Notes: generated from the letters alone by a model not told the origin. A stretch of 64,000 nt of DNA from an uncultured Clostridia bacterium (GCA_947649615.1 CANSSG010000001.1:124001-188000), one strand, 5' to 3'; positions 1-9,406 are shown, numbered from the stretch's first letter. Numbers and translations are program-made.

Positions 1-5
1 ATCAT
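1..5 (-). CDS. Possible start of a gene running off the left edge
   Basis: An ATG on the minus strand (bases 5-3) is preceded by an AAAAGGAGG-type ribosome binding site (bases 10-18) only four bases away. This looks like the start of a gene downstream of recG, but no coding sequence lies inside the window, so its identity is unknown. Confidence 0.3.
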
Positions 6-110
6 CCGTCCTCCTTTTCCCCCATTGTATGCGAAAAAGGGAAAAAGGAAAGCGGTTTTCTTCTGGTACTTTCCTTTGCCCACAAAAAGCGCCTGCCTCC
101 GCATAACCCA

Positions 111-2159
111 CTAATTCATCGCATCCCCATGCGCGGTGAACATCTCCTCCACCCGCCGGACGGTTTCGGGGCAGGTGTGCAGGCCGGGGTCGCGGGCCAG
201 GAGGGCGAGGGCGGCGGCCTGGGCTTCCTTCAAAAGCGCCATATCGCATGTCAGGTCGGCAACCTTCAAGGCCGGAAGGCCATGCTGCCGCCGGCCGAAG
301 AAATCGCCGGGTCCGCGCAGGCGGAGGTCCTCCTCGGCAATCTCAAAACCGTTGCCCGTGCGCGTCATGACCTTAAGGCGGGCGCGGGATTCTTCGCTGT
401 GGTTGTCGGAAATCAGGATGCAATAGGATTTGTGCCGGCCCCGGCCCACCCGGCCGCGAAGCTGATGGAGCTGGCTGAGGCCAAAGCGGTCGGCGTCCTC
501 TACCACCATTACCGTGGCGTTGGGGACGTCCACGCCAACCTCCACCACGGTGGTGGACACCAAAATCTGTATCTCTCCATTGGCAAAGGCGGCCATGACC
601 TTTTCCTTCTCCCTGGGCTTCATGCGGCCATGGACACAGGCCACCCGCAGATGGGGAAAAACCTTCTCTTGCAGGGCTTTTGCGTAGGCCATGGCGGCCT
701 TGCGGTCGTCGGGAACCTGGTCGTTTTCCTCCACCATCGAACAAATCATGTAGGCCTGGCGGCCTTCCGCTATCTGCTTCTCCAAGAACTTGTATATGCG
801 GGGGTGATAGCTGCCAGGCACCGCGAAGGTGTCTATCCTTTGGCGGCCTGGGGGAAGCTCGTTGATAATGGATACATCCAGGTCGCCGTAAATCATCAGG
901 GCCAGGGTGCGGGGAATGGGGGTGGCGGACATGACCAGCAGATGGGGCCGCTCCCCCTTCGCCGCCAGGGCGGACCGCTGGCCTACGCCGAAACGGTGCT
1001 GCTCATCCGCAACGACCAGGCCCAGGTTTTTATATGCCACATCGCCGCTGATGAGGGCGTGGGTGCCGATGGCTACCTGCACCTCCCCGCCGGATAGGCC
1101 GGCGAGCACCGCGCGGCGGGCCTTTGCGCCCATGGCGCCCGTCAGAAGGGCGGCGTGAACGCCCAATTTCTCCAGGAGGGGGGACAGGCCCTTGTAGTGC
1201 TGCTCCGCCAGGATTTCCGTAGGGGCCATCAGCGCGGCCTGCCTGCCATTGCGCGCCGCGCAAATCAAAGCGGCGGCGGCTACCATGGTTTTGCCGCTGC
1301 CTACGTCGCCCTGCACCAGGCGGTTCATGGGGCGGCCGGAGACGAGGTCGGCGCGGATGTCTTCGACGGCCCGCTTTTGGGCGGCGGTGAGGGCGAAGGG
1401 CAGGGCGGCCGCGAAGTCTGTGAGGTTTGTTTCTCCCCAGGGAGGGCAGGTCTGTTCGTCACGCCTGCCCCGCAGGCGCTTTAGCCCTATGGCCAGCAAA
1501 AACAGTTCCTCAAACACCAGGCGGCGGCGGGCGATCGCCAGGGTTTCCTCACTGGAAGGGAAATGTATCTGCTCATAAGCGTAGCCGGTATGGCAAAGCT
1601 GGTACTCCCGCCGGACTTCATCTGGCAGGGGGTCCGGCAGAAGCTTCCGGCAGGCGGCAAGCCCCTGCTCCACCGCCTTGACCAGCGTGAGCTGGCTGAT
1701 GCCGGCGGTAAGGGGATAAATGGGCATCATGCGGCCTGTCACAAGGCGGGAGCCTTCCCGCTCCACGACAGGGTTGGCCATGGACTTTTTACGGCCCGCC
1801 CCTTCGGGTTTGCCGAAAAACGTGTAAGTCTCCCCGGCTTGGAGGTTGTCGCGCATGTAGGCTTGATTAAAAAACGTGATGTCCAGCGCGCCGGTTTCGT
1901 CCACCGCCCGCAGCTTTACCAGTTCCAGGCCGGCGCGGATGCGGCTGAGGGTGGGCGGGGCTGCGACAAGGGCTTCCACGCAGGCGGGTTCGCCCTCCGC
2001 CAGGTCCGCTATCTTTTTATAGGTCCGGCGGTCGTCGTAGGCCCGGGGGAAATAGGAAATCAGATCCCGGAGGGTGGTTATGTTCAGCTTTTCCAGGCTC
2101 TTGGCCCGCTGTTCCCCAATACCTTTGATATAGCGGACGTTAGTGGTCAACTCAGGCAT
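111..2159 (-). CDS. recG: ATP-dependent DNA helicase RecG
   Basis: RecG remodels stalled replication forks and branch-migrates Holliday junctions. The 682-aa product has the full family architecture. An N-terminal wedge/OB domain begins MPELTTNVRYIKGIG. It is followed by a superfamily 2 helicase core with Walker A (GDVGSGKT), a DEQH Walker B motif (VVADEQHRFG) and motif III (SATPIPRTLAL), and then a C-terminal helicase domain with the QLRGRVGRG signature. A longer open frame exists upstream, but the family N-terminus starts at 2159. That ATG overlaps the stop codon of the upstream kinase gene by 8 bases, so the two are probably co-transcribed and translationally coupled. Length and motifs are normal. 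Identification is very secure. Confidence 0.97.
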   Translation of the reverse strand: MPELTTNVRYIKGIGEQRAKSLEKLNITTLRDLISYFPRAYDDRRTYKKIADLAEGEPACVEALVAAPPTLSRIRAGLELVKLRAVDETGALDITFFNQAYMRDNLQAGETYTFFGKPEGAGRKKSMANPVVEREGSRLVTGRMMPIYPLTAGISQLTLVKAVEQGLAACRKLLPDPLPDEVRREYQLCHTGYAYEQIHFPSSEETLAIARRRLVFEELFLLAIGLKRLRGRRDEQTCPPWGETNLTDFAAALPFALTAAQKRAVEDIRADLVSGRPMNRLVQGDVGSGKTMVAAAALICAARNGRQAALMAPTEILAEQHYKGLSPLLEKLGVHAALLTGAMGAKARRAVLAGLSGGEVQVAIGTHALISGDVAYKNLGLVVADEQHRFGVGQRSALAAKGERPHLLVMSATPIPRTLALMIYGDLDVSIINELPPGRQRIDTFAVPGSYHPRIYKFLEKQIAEGRQAYMICSMVEENDQVPDDRKAAMAYAKALQEKVFPHLRVACVHGRMKPREKEKVMAAFANGEIQILVSTTVVEVGVDVPNATVMVVEDADRFGLSQLHQLRGRVGRGRHKSYCILISDNHSEESRARLKVMTRTGNGFEIAEEDLRLRGPGDFFGRRQHGLPALKVADLTCDMALLKEAQAAALALLARDPGLHTCPETVRRVEEMFTAHGDAMN

Positions 2160-2994
2160 GGGCCATCCTCCGCCCCAGCCGCCAGAGCTGCGGTTCAAAA
2201 TCCAACCCCTCCCGGCAGGGCGTTCCTTGGGCCTTGGCGCACAGGCTGGCAAACTCCGCCGCCAGCCCTGCCGCGTCTATTAAAGACCATTTCCGGACTA
2301 GCGCACCGGATAATACGCTGGCAAACAGGTCGCCTGTGCCGTGGAATTGGCCGGGCATCTGGGGGGCATCTACAAACCCTGTACAGCCTGTCTCACGGTC
2401 GAAGCAGACGGCCCCTATACGGCCCGGGCGCAGGGATACGCCCTTCAATACGACGGAACGGGTTCCGTTTGCACTCAGGCGCTCCGCCCAGCGGCGGCTT
2501 TCCAATTCACTGTCCAGACGGATGGCGGCATAGCCTACATCCAGCAAAATAGCCGCTTCTGTGCGGTTAGGGGTAATTATATCAGCCAGAGTAGCTAATT
2601 CCCCCATTTTCTGGCACATTTCCGCCGTATAGGTGCGGTACGGCTTTCCGTGGTCGCCCATGACGGGGTCAATGATGACGGGACAGCCCGGAGACTGAAA
2701 GGCCCGGATGAAATCCGCCGTCCGCTCCAACTGGGCGGCGGAGCCCATGAATCCGGTGTAAATGCCGTCAAATGCCAAATCCAGGCTCTTCCAATGGGAA
2801 GTCAGCGGCCCCATCTGGTCCGTCAGATCCAGGAAGGTGTTGCCCTGGAAGCCGCCGGTGTGGGTGGAGAGGTACGCCGTCAGTACCGGGCAGCACTGGA
2901 CTCCCATGGCGGCAAGGGTTGGCAGTATGATGGTCAGCGAACAGCGTCCGTAGGCGCTCAGGTCATGGACGGCGGCTATTTTGGGTACGGACAC
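2152..2994 (-). CDS. Pyridoxal/pyridoxamine kinase (PdxY/PdxK family)
   Basis: This enzyme phosphorylates the B6 vitamers pyridoxal/pyridoxamine in the salvage route to PLP. The 280-aa protein belongs to the ribokinase-like fold: an N-terminal vitamer-binding region (AAVHDLSAYGRCSLT), an internal DPVMGDHGK segment, and the GTGDLFAS anion-hole/catalytic Asp motif near the C-terminus. The start is GTG at 2994 with a strong GGGAGGGG site six bases upstream; no better ATG lies nearby. It is the first gene of a two-gene unit with recG, overlapping it by 8 bases. The window's PLP enzymes (GcvP, the SHMT-like domain) are consumers of its product, but there is no direct genetic link. Which vitamer is preferred cannot be read from sequence. 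Confidence 0.9.
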   Translation of the reverse strand: MSVPKIAAVHDLSAYGRCSLTIILPTLAAMGVQCCPVLTAYLSTHTGGFQGNTFLDLTDQMGPLTSHWKSLDLAFDGIYTGFMGSAAQLERTADFIRAFQSPGCPVIIDPVMGDHGKPYRTYTAEMCQKMGELATLADIITPNRTEAAILLDVGYAAIRLDSELESRRWAERLSANGTRSVVLKGVSLRPGRIGAVCFDRETGCTGFVDAPQMPGQFHGTGDLFASVLSGALVRKWSLIDAAGLAAEFASLCAKAQGTPCREGLDFEPQLWRLGRRMAHA

Positions 2995-3130
2995 GGCAGT
3001 CCCCTCCCTTCTTCATATTTGTGTTTATTATAAATTCCCAGCCCGCCGCCGTCAAGGGGAAAAGCGGCCCCACCCCGCCCTGGGCGCGGAGAAAAATTCC
3101 CGGAATTTTCCGGAAAATTCTGAAAACCAC

Positions 3131-3159
3131 TTGCGGAAAATCCTTCCAAATGCTATGAT
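3131..3159 (+). promoter_or_regulatory. Sigma-A type promoter for the Na/Pi symporter gene
   Basis: TTGCGG (3131-3136) and TATGAT (3154-3159) are separated by exactly 17 bases and lie about 70 bases upstream of the start codon at 3232. A small inverted repeat (cggaattttccg, around 3100) lies further upstream and could be an operator. The rest of the 2995-3231 gap shows nothing else. Confidence 0.6.
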
Positions 3160-3231
3160 ATAAGTAAAGTGGGAATTTACGGGCATTTTAATAGATAACC
3201 GCCCGGATAAAGAAATGAGGATAATTACCCT

Positions 3232-5001
3232 ATGGATATTTTTTCAATCATTACCCTATGCGGCGGCCTTGCCTTTTTCCTCTTTGGGATGTCAACCATG
3301 TCCGCTAGTTTGGAGAAGCTGGCGGGCGGACGGCTGGAGCAGCTCCTAAAAAAAATGACAGACAGCAAGTGGAAAAGCCTTCTCCTGGGCGCGGGCATTA
3401 CCATCGCCATCCAATCCTCCTCCGCTATGACCGTTATGCTGGTGGGCCTGGTGAACTCCGGCATTATGGAACTGGGGCAGACCGTGGGCATCATTATGGG
3501 TTCTAACGTAGGCACTACCCTTACCGCGTGGATTCTCTCCCTCTCCGGGATCGAGAGCAGCACCATCTGGCTGCGGCTGCTGAAGCCGGAGGTTTTTTCC
3601 CCTGTGGTAGCCCTGGCGGGCGTCATTATGACCATGTCCTCCAAGAAAACCAGGGTCCGCAGCGCTGGGTCCATTATGGTGGGCTTCGCGGTGCTGATGA
3701 CCGGCATGGAACTGATGAAAAACGCCATGAGCCCCCTGGCGGACATGCCGGAATTTTCCGCCATCCTCACCGCCTTCACCAACCCCTTCCTGGGCGTGGT
3801 GGTGGGCGCGGTGTTTACCGGGGTGATCCAGTCCTCCGCCGCCTCGGTGGGCATCCTCCAGGCCCTCTCCCTTACAGGCGGCATCACCTACGGCATGGCG
3901 CTGCCCATTATCATGGGCCAGAATATCGGCACCTGCGTCACCGCCCTGCTCAGCAGCATCGGCGTCAACCGCAACGCCCGCCGGGTGTCCGTCATCCATA
4001 TTTCGTTCAACCTGATCGGCACAGCGGTGTGCCTGGCAGCGTTTTACGGCAGCGACCTTTTCTTCCAGTATGCCTTTATGGACGCCGCCATCGGCCCTGC
4101 GGGGATCGCCATGGTTCACAGCATTTTCAACATCGCCACCACCCTCCTGCTCCTGCCCTTCACCCGGCAGCTGGAAAAGCTGGCCTACCTGGTAGTCAAG
4201 GAGGAGCAGAGCGAAAAGGAGGAAAAATTCGCCTTCGTGGACGAGCGCCTGCTGGCTACCCCTTCGGTGGCTATCGCGGAATGCGCCAATAAAACGGTGG
4301 ATATGGCCCGCCTTGCGGAAGAAACCATCCTCCGCGCCCTGACCCTGCTGGAAAAGTTCGACGAGAAAACCGCCGCGGAGGTCATTAAGGACGAGGACAG
4401 GCTGGACCTCTACGAGGACCAGCTCGGTACGCTCCTGGTCCGCCTGAGCGGCAAGGCCCTCTCCGACGAGGACAGCCGCAATATCTCCAAGCAGCTCCAC
4501 ACCATCGGCGACTTTGAACGCATCGGCGACCATGCGGTGAACCTGCTGAAAGCCGCCCAGGAGATCGACGAAAAGGGCATCAAGTTCTCCGGCTCCGCCA
4601 ACGCGGAACTGCATGTGCTGACGGGGGCGCTGAAGGAAATCCTCTCCCTTACCACCAAGGCTTTCTCCCAAGGGGATTTAACCCTTGCCGCCAAGGTAGA
4701 ACCGCTGGAACAGGTCATTGACGGCATCGTGGCGGATATCAAGTCGAACCATATCGCCCGGCTGCAAAAAGGCCACTGCACCATTGAAATGGGCTTCGTC
4801 CTCAGCGACCTGCTGACCAACTGCGAGCGCGTCAGCGACCACTGCTCCAATATCGCCGTGGCCCAGATTGAAACCGCCCTGAACGCCTACCAGGCCCATG
4901 AGTATCTGAACGCACTGAAAACCGGGGGAGACGCCTTCTTCCGCAATGCCTTTGACGGCTACCGCGCCCAGTTCGCCATCGCAAAGGAGCGCATGGGTTA
5001 A
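3232..5001 (+). CDS. Na/Pi cotransporter family protein with PhoU-like tail
   Basis: This is probably a sodium-coupled phosphate importer or exporter in the cytoplasmic membrane. The first ~320 of 589 residues are hydrophobic helices with the inverted-repeat signature of the NptA/PNaS family: two QSSSA-type motifs (QSSSAMTVM near residue 61 and IQSSAAS near residue 199) and GSNVGTT/GQNIGTC segments. The C-terminal ~230 residues are soluble and helical with acidic ExxxD patterns (GDFERIGDHAVN, CERVSDHCSN) typical of PhoU-type metal-binding bundles, which usually act as regulatory domains in this family. It has its own promoter and a strong terminator, and is convergent with the ABC transporter genes downstream. 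Confidence in family is high; transport direction is unknown. Confidence 0.92.
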   Translation: MDIFSIITLCGGLAFFLFGMSTMSASLEKLAGGRLEQLLKKMTDSKWKSLLLGAGITIAIQSSSAMTVMLVGLVNSGIMELGQTVGIIMGSNVGTTLTAWILSLSGIESSTIWLRLLKPEVFSPVVALAGVIMTMSSKKTRVRSAGSIMVGFAVLMTGMELMKNAMSPLADMPEFSAILTAFTNPFLGVVVGAVFTGVIQSSAASVGILQALSLTGGITYGMALPIIMGQNIGTCVTALLSSIGVNRNARRVSVIHISFNLIGTAVCLAAFYGSDLFFQYAFMDAAIGPAGIAMVHSIFNIATTLLLLPFTRQLEKLAYLVVKEEQSEKEEKFAFVDERLLATPSVAIAECANKTVDMARLAEETILRALTLLEKFDEKTAAEVIKDEDRLDLYEDQLGTLLVRLSGKALSDEDSRNISKQLHTIGDFERIGDHAVNLLKAAQEIDEKGIKFSGSANAELHVLTGALKEILSLTTKAFSQGDLTLAAKVEPLEQVIDGIVADIKSNHIARLQKGHCTIEMGFVLSDLLTNCERVSDHCSNIAVAQIETALNAYQAHEYLNALKTGGDAFFRNAFDGYRAQFAIAKERMG

Positions 5002-5054
5002 ACCGGAAATTGTACGCAAACGCCCTCCGCAGGCGTAAATAAATTGGGACACGC

Positions 5055-5093
5055 AAAAGCCGCCTGGAAATCCTAGATTTCCAGGCGGCTTTT
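5055..5093. terminator. Bidirectional rho-independent terminator
   Basis: A 17-base perfect inverted repeat (aaaagccgcctggaaat and its complement) with a 5-base loop, flanked by A and T runs, lies between the convergent Na/Pi gene and the ABC permease gene. It can terminate transcription from both sides. Confidence 0.9.
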
Positions 5094-5134
5094 CTAGTCG
5101 AAAGCGGTATTGCTCTCCCCATTGGGGAATCGTA

Positions 5135-5995
5135 TTATCCCTTCACACCGCCGGACGCCAACCCGCTGACCAGGTTCTTCTCAATCGCCATAAACATAAT
5201 GACAACCGGAATAATGGCGAAGATGGAGGCGGCAAACAGATATTGCCACTCAATCATGTTGTAGCCGTTAAAGATATTGATGCCTACGGTCAGAGGCTTA
5301 TTGGTGTCCGTGGAAATCAGGCACAGTGCCACCGTGTATTCGTTCCAGGCGTTGATGAAAATAAAAATCAGCGTAGTCACAATACCCGGCGCGGCAACCG
5401 GCAGCAGCACACGCAGCATGGATTGCAGCCGGTTGCAGCCGTCAATGGTGGCCGCCTGCTCCATTTCGGCAGAGATACCCATGAAGGTTCCCCGCAGGAG
5501 CCAGATGGTGAAGGCCTGGTTGAAGGCCGCGTTGATGAAAATCAGTCCCAGGATGCTGTCCGTCAGGCCCAAAGTCATCATAACCTTGTAAATACCAATC
5601 AAAAGCACCACCGGCGCGAACATCTGGGAGACAATCACAAATCCCAGGAACGCCGTCTGCCCCTTGAACCTCATACGGGCCAGCGCGTAGGCGGCGGGGA
5701 TGCCGCACAGCATGGCAATCAGGGTGGACCCGCCGGCAATCAGGATGGAATTCAGGAGATACTTCGCCATCGGCGCCCGGGACCAGATGTCAATAAAGTT
5801 GGACCACAGGGCCGTGATGGGCAGAATGGTGCCGTTGGGGGAGAAAATCTCCACCCGGCTTTTCAGCGCCGTACACAGCATGGCGAAGTAGGGGTACAAT
5901 GTGATAATGCACACATCCAGCACCACAAAGTACAGCAGCACCCGCAAAATCGTCTTTTTCACGGAAACGGGCTTTTTCACAGCGGCTTCATTCAT
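5135..5995 (-). CDS. Sugar ABC transporter permease, MalG/type-2 family
   Basis: This is the inner-membrane permease of a carbohydrate importer (CUT1 class). The 286-aa product has six predicted membrane helices and the EAA-type cytoplasmic loop that docks the ATPase (EQAATIDGCNRLQSMLRVLLP), and ends GLASGGVKG like other MalG/UgpE homologues. I chose the ATG at 5995, which overlaps the stop of the upstream permease by one base (TGATG) and has AAAGGAG ten bases upstream; the longer frame begins with GTG one codon earlier. It is the last gene of a binding protein-permease-permease operon that lacks its own ATPase; CUT1 systems often share a distant MsmK-type ATPase. Confidence 0.92.
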   Translation of the reverse strand: MNEAAVKKPVSVKKTILRVLLYFVVLDVCIITLYPYFAMLCTALKSRVEIFSPNGTILPITALWSNFIDIWSRAPMAKYLLNSILIAGGSTLIAMLCGIPAAYALARMRFKGQTAFLGFVIVSQMFAPVVLLIGIYKVMMTLGLTDSILGLIFINAAFNQAFTIWLLRGTFMGISAEMEQAATIDGCNRLQSMLRVLLPVAAPGIVTTLIFIFINAWNEYTVALCLISTDTNKPLTVGINIFNGYNMIEWQYLFAASIFAIIPVVIMFMAIEKNLVSGLASGGVKG

Positions 5996-6966
5996 CACAT
6001 GTCATCTCCTTTCCGCAGGGTGTAGATCATGTAAACGCTGGCGCACAGCAGCAGGATCAGGAAGCCAATCACGGATACTGCCGCCGCCTCGCCCTGGCGC
6101 CCGTTGTAGAACGCCAGCTTGTAGAGGTATGTGACAAGGGTGTCCGTATGGTTGGCCGGGTCGCCCTTGGTCATAGTCCAGATGATGGGGAAGGAGTTAA
6201 ACACGTAAATGATGTTCAGCACGGTGCTCACCGTCAGGGAGGACTTCACCAGCGGCAGGGTAATCTTAAAGAGCTTCTGCCAGTAGTTGGCGCCGTCCAC
6301 GGTGGCGGCCTCGTAGAAGCTGGTGTCAATGCTTTGCAGCCCGGACAGGACGCAGAAGGTGACAAAGGGTATGGTGACGAAGATGCCGCAGGCGATTTCC
6401 CAGGCGAAGTACGCTTCCGGCGTCGGCGTCCAGTTCATGCCCTGCTGGAGGATTCCCAGCTTAATCAGCAGCGTGTTCAGCGTACCGTAGTCGGTGTTGA
6501 TAATAAAGTTCCACGCGCTGGCCTGGATGACCAGCGTGGTAGCCCAGGGGAATACCACAATGGCGCGGGCGATCTTGCGGCCCTTGAACTGGTTGTTGAG
6601 GATCAGCGCCAGCACAAAGCCTAAAATGGTGGACAGCACCACCACCGCCACCGTCCAGACCAGGGTGTTTTTCAGCACCAGGCTGAAGGCGGAGCCGTTA
6701 ATAACCTTCGTAAAATTGGCGATACCGTTGAACCCCTTGATCTTTCCCGCCTTGCTGACGTCGCTCATGGACATCTGGAACACGGAAATAATGGGGATCA
6801 GGATAAATACCGCCATCAGGATCATGCTGGGCGCAATCCAGAGATATGGCTCGATCCTGCGCAGGGCCTTTGCTCCGGAGGAGCGGGGCCTTCTTTTCAG
6901 CGAGTTTTGCTTCGCGGGGATGGTGGTTTTCTGCTTCGCGGGGGCGGCAGGGGCAGACTTACTCAC
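5995..6966 (-). CDS. Sugar ABC transporter permease, MalF/type-1 family
   Basis: This is the partner permease of the importer, 323 aa. The N-terminus is a basic, Lys/Ala-rich cytoplasmic tail (SKSAPAAPAKQKTTIPAKQ), followed by six predicted membrane segments and the EAA loop (YEAATVDGANYWQKLFKITLP). GTG at 6966 is the likely start: GGGAGG lies seven bases upstream, whereas the longer open frame has no comparable site. It is followed with a one-base overlap by the MalG-type gene and preceded by the binding-protein gene across an ~115-base gap. Assignment as a CUT1 permease is secure; the sugar is inferred only from the nearby HexNAc kinase. Confidence 0.9.
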   Translation of the reverse strand: MSKSAPAAPAKQKTTIPAKQNSLKRRPRSSGAKALRRIEPYLWIAPSMILMAVFILIPIISVFQMSMSDVSKAGKIKGFNGIANFTKVINGSAFSLVLKNTLVWTVAVVVLSTILGFVLALILNNQFKGRKIARAIVVFPWATTLVIQASAWNFIINTDYGTLNTLLIKLGILQQGMNWTPTPEAYFAWEIACGIFVTIPFVTFCVLSGLQSIDTSFYEAATVDGANYWQKLFKITLPLVKSSLTVSTVLNIIYVFNSFPIIWTMTKGDPANHTDTLVTYLYKLAFYNGRQGEAAAVSVIGFLILLLCASVYMIYTLRKGDDM

Positions 6967-7080
6967 GGGAACACCTCCCTGTTCTCTCAATCAATCTCTC
7001 TCATCCGTTGGAAACCGCGCGGGCCGAGCCAAAGCGGCCCGGCCCGCAGGCTTTTGCCTATATGATGGGGAAGCGCAGGA

Positions 7081-8376
7081 TCAGCCGGCGATCTCGCTCT
7101 GGAGACCGTCCAGCAACTCCTGGACGCTGCCGCCCAGCAGCGCTTGCTGCTCGACGTTGATGACGCCCTGCTTCACGTCCGCCCACTCAGCCTTGGCGGT
7201 GGGATAGAACTTGCAGGAGCCAACGATGTCCACCCAGGGAGCCATGCTGGGGTCGGAGGAAGCAACGATCTCGCCGCCGGCGGAGGTGGCGGGCAGGAAG
7301 CCTTCCATCAGCACCCAGTCGGAGTAGCGGGCATCGTCATAGAAGAAGTCGAAGAAGGTCTTGATGGCCTCCAGCTTCTCCGGGGAGTGGTTGTTGTCGA
7401 AGCACATGAAGCGGTCCATAACGCCGGCGGAGACGGAGGGGTTGCCGCCGTTGGTGGGGATGGCGGCGAAAGCGTAGTTAATGGTGCTGCCGCCCTCCTG
7501 GATGTAGGTGGGGATGCTGTTGGGTCCGATCATCATGGCCACCTTGCCGGTGCCGAACATATCCTGGAGGTCATAACGGGTATCGGTGGCGGGGTCGGAG
7601 TTGGTCAGGCCGTCCTTCACCAGGCTGATGGCGTACTCGATGGCTTCCACGTTCTCAGCGCTGTTGAGGGTCCAGTTGCCGTCAGCGTCGGTGAAGTCGC
7701 CGCCGTTGTTCCAGATGTAGTAAGCGAACGCAGCCTGGCCTTCGTCGGTGGTCATGTCGATGCCCCAGGGATAGATCTCAGGATCATATTCCTTGATCTT
7801 CTCGCAGGCGGCCTTCAGCTCGTCCCAGGTGGTGGGGACTTCCACGCCGGCAGCTTCCAGGATGTCCACGTTATAATACATAGCGCGGGCAGAAGCCAGG
7901 TCGGGAATCGCCCAGACGGTGCCGTCCACCACGGACTGGTCCAGGAAAGCGGGATACATCTTGGCATAGGTCTCCTCAGAGACGAAATCCTTGGCGGGGA
8001 GCAGCAGGTCATCGGCCTGGTAATCGGCAAACACGTCGATGTTCAGGATGTCGGGGGCCTGCTGGTTGGACACGCGGGTGTTGACCACGGTGTAGATGTC
8101 GTTCCAGGAGACGACTTCCACGGTCAGGTTGATGTTCTCATAGGTCTTGTTGAACTCGCTCTGGAAATCAGCCCACCACTGGGTCGTGTTCTGGCCGTAC
8201 TGGGCGGCGATCACGTTAATGTCGATCTTCTCTCCGGAGGGGGCGGGATCGGAGGTGCTGGGGGTATCCTCCTTGGGGGTGCCGTCGTTTGCGGGGGGCG
8301 CGTCGTTTTTGTTGCCGCAGGCGGCCAGGGCCATAACCATAACCAGGGCCAGCAGCAGTGCAAGTAACTTCTTCAT
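7081..8376 (-). CDS. Extracellular sugar-binding lipoprotein of the ABC importer
   Basis: This is the substrate-capturing component of the importer, anchored outside the membrane. The 431-aa product starts with a Lys-rich, Leu/Ala/Met-rich signal peptide ending in a lipobox (MALAAC), so it is lipid-modified at the Cys near residue 20. The linker after it is Pro/Thr/Ser/Asp-rich, and the body has the family 1 solute-binding fold with Trp/Tyr-rich patches suited to sugar stacking. ATG at 8376 is preferred (AAAGGAG seven bases upstream); another ATG lies two codons earlier. Upstream lies a promoter with a poor -35 box and a large inverted repeat, consistent with activator dependence on the AraC-type gene next door. 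Confidence 0.93.
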   Translation of the reverse strand: MKKLLALLLALVMVMALAACGNKNDAPPANDGTPKEDTPSTSDPAPSGEKIDINVIAAQYGQNTTQWWADFQSEFNKTYENINLTVEVVSWNDIYTVVNTRVSNQQAPDILNIDVFADYQADDLLLPAKDFVSEETYAKMYPAFLDQSVVDGTVWAIPDLASARAMYYNVDILEAAGVEVPTTWDELKAACEKIKEYDPEIYPWGIDMTTDEGQAAFAYYIWNNGGDFTDADGNWTLNSAENVEAIEYAISLVKDGLTNSDPATDTRYDLQDMFGTGKVAMMIGPNSIPTYIQEGGSTINYAFAAIPTNGGNPSVSAGVMDRFMCFDNNHSPEKLEAIKTFFDFFYDDARYSDWVLMEGFLPATSAGGEIVASSDPSMAPWVDIVGSCKFYPTAKAEWADVKQGVINVEQQALLGGSVQELLDGLQSEIAG

Positions 8377-8453
8377 CTTCATTCTCCTTTTTCCTATTAA
8401 AATGCAAGAGCGAAGCCGTGGGAATTTCTCACAAAATCATCGCTCATAGCTTT

Positions 8454-8482
8454 AGTATACTTGTTTATTCTGTTGTTTTATA
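8454..8482 (-). promoter_or_regulatory. Candidate activator-dependent promoter of the ABC operon
   Basis: On the minus strand TATACT (8454-8459) is preceded, 17 bases away, by a poor -35 (TATAAA, 8477-8482). A good -10 with a weak -35 fits an AraC-activated promoter. The inverted repeat at 8504-8542 begins about 21 bases upstream of the -35 box. Confidence 0.45.
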
Positions 8483-8503
8483 GTAACCAGAGTTCGCAAT
8501 ATA

Positions 8504-8542
8504 GTAAAATCGTACGAACTATGAAAGTTCGTACGATTTTAC
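8504..8542. promoter_or_regulatory. Perfect 17-bp inverted repeat, candidate AraC-type operator or terminator
   Basis: The two arms (gtaaaatcgtacgaact and its complement) are separated by five bases. Each arm contains the heptamer ATCGTAC, which recurs in the direct repeats upstream of the kinase operon (11531-11566). Its position relative to the promoter favours an operator. It could also serve as a terminator for the AraC-type gene, although it lacks a clear T run. Confidence 0.55.
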
Positions 8543-8557
8543 AGGCAAAAAACCGCC

Positions 8558-9406
8558 CTACCGCAGATTTTTCCCCCCGCCCTTGCGGAAAGCGCTGGGC
8601 GTCATCCCAGTGATGGAGCGGAAGACCTTGGAAAAATAATTGTAATCAGTAATCCCTACTGTCTCCGCAATGGCGGAGACAGTCAGGCTGCTTTGCAGCA
8701 AAAGCAGCTTCGCGGCGCTGATCCGGCGCTGGGCGATAAGGTAATTCAGCGTCTTGCCGCCGGACAGCTCCTTGGCCAGGCAGCACAGCTTGGTCCGCCC
8801 GATGTGGAGCTGGGCCGAGATGGATTCCAGCGACAGCTTTTCCATATAGTGCTCGTCCAGGAAGTTTTCCAGCCTTTGCACGTCGGTCTGCTCCGCCGCG
8901 AAGATCAGGCCCTTGAGGTGGATATACGCCGTCAGCGCCTCCAAAATCTCCGAATAGGCCTGCAATTGCTCCTGGGTATACTGGCGGAACTGGAAAAAGG
9001 CGTCCCGCAGCCGGTCCGCGCCGCCGGGATACCAGGCAACCTGCTTCCGGGTAACCGCCCACTGCTCCTCCATGGGCTGGCCGTCCAGGAAGCAGCCGAA
9101 AATCAGATAGGCCAGCGGGTCGCTCTTGCTGTAGATCGGCATGACCGCCTCGCAGATGCCGGCGTGGCAGCGGTAAAACTGGAAGCCGCCGGACACGGTA
9201 TAATTCCGAACCTTCCACATATCGCAGGCCACGCACCGCTCATGGCCCTCCGGCAGGGCGTTGATGGCCTTGCAGAAGGGGGGATGCCCCTCAAACAGGT
9301 TGATGTCCCGCCCCTGGGGGTCCAGAATATTGGCCGTCATCCCGGTGAGGACGTAGAGGTTGGTCACCAGCTTGAGGAGCTGCTCGGAATCAAACAGTAC
9401 GTTCAT
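8558..9406 (-). CDS. PocR-domain AraC-family transcriptional regulator
   Basis: This is a ligand-responsive transcription factor, 282 aa. Residues ~5-160 form a PocR-type sensory domain with its conserved Cys/His pattern (PFCKAI, HERCVACD, FYRCHAGICEAVMPI). Residues ~180-280 form an AraC/XylS double helix-turn-helix (ISAQLHIGRTKLCCL and VSAIAETVGITDYNYFSKVF, then GMTPSAFRK). The start overlaps the end of the upstream kinase gene by 17 bases, so the regulator is made from the kinase operon. It sits directly upstream of the sugar ABC operon. The simplest reading is local control of both units. Members of this domain class sense small metabolites; the ligand here is unknown, a HexNAc derivative being a reasonable guess. 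Confidence 0.88.
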   Translation of the reverse strand: MNVLFDSEQLLKLVTNLYVLTGMTANILDPQGRDINLFEGHPPFCKAINALPEGHERCVACDMWKVRNYTVSGGFQFYRCHAGICEAVMPIYSKSDPLAYLIFGCFLDGQPMEEQWAVTRKQVAWYPGGADRLRDAFFQFRQYTQEQLQAYSEILEALTAYIHLKGLIFAAEQTDVQRLENFLDEHYMEKLSLESISAQLHIGRTKLCCLAKELSGGKTLNYLIAQRRISAAKLLLLQSSLTVSAIAETVGITDYNYFSKVFRSITGMTPSAFRKGGGKNLR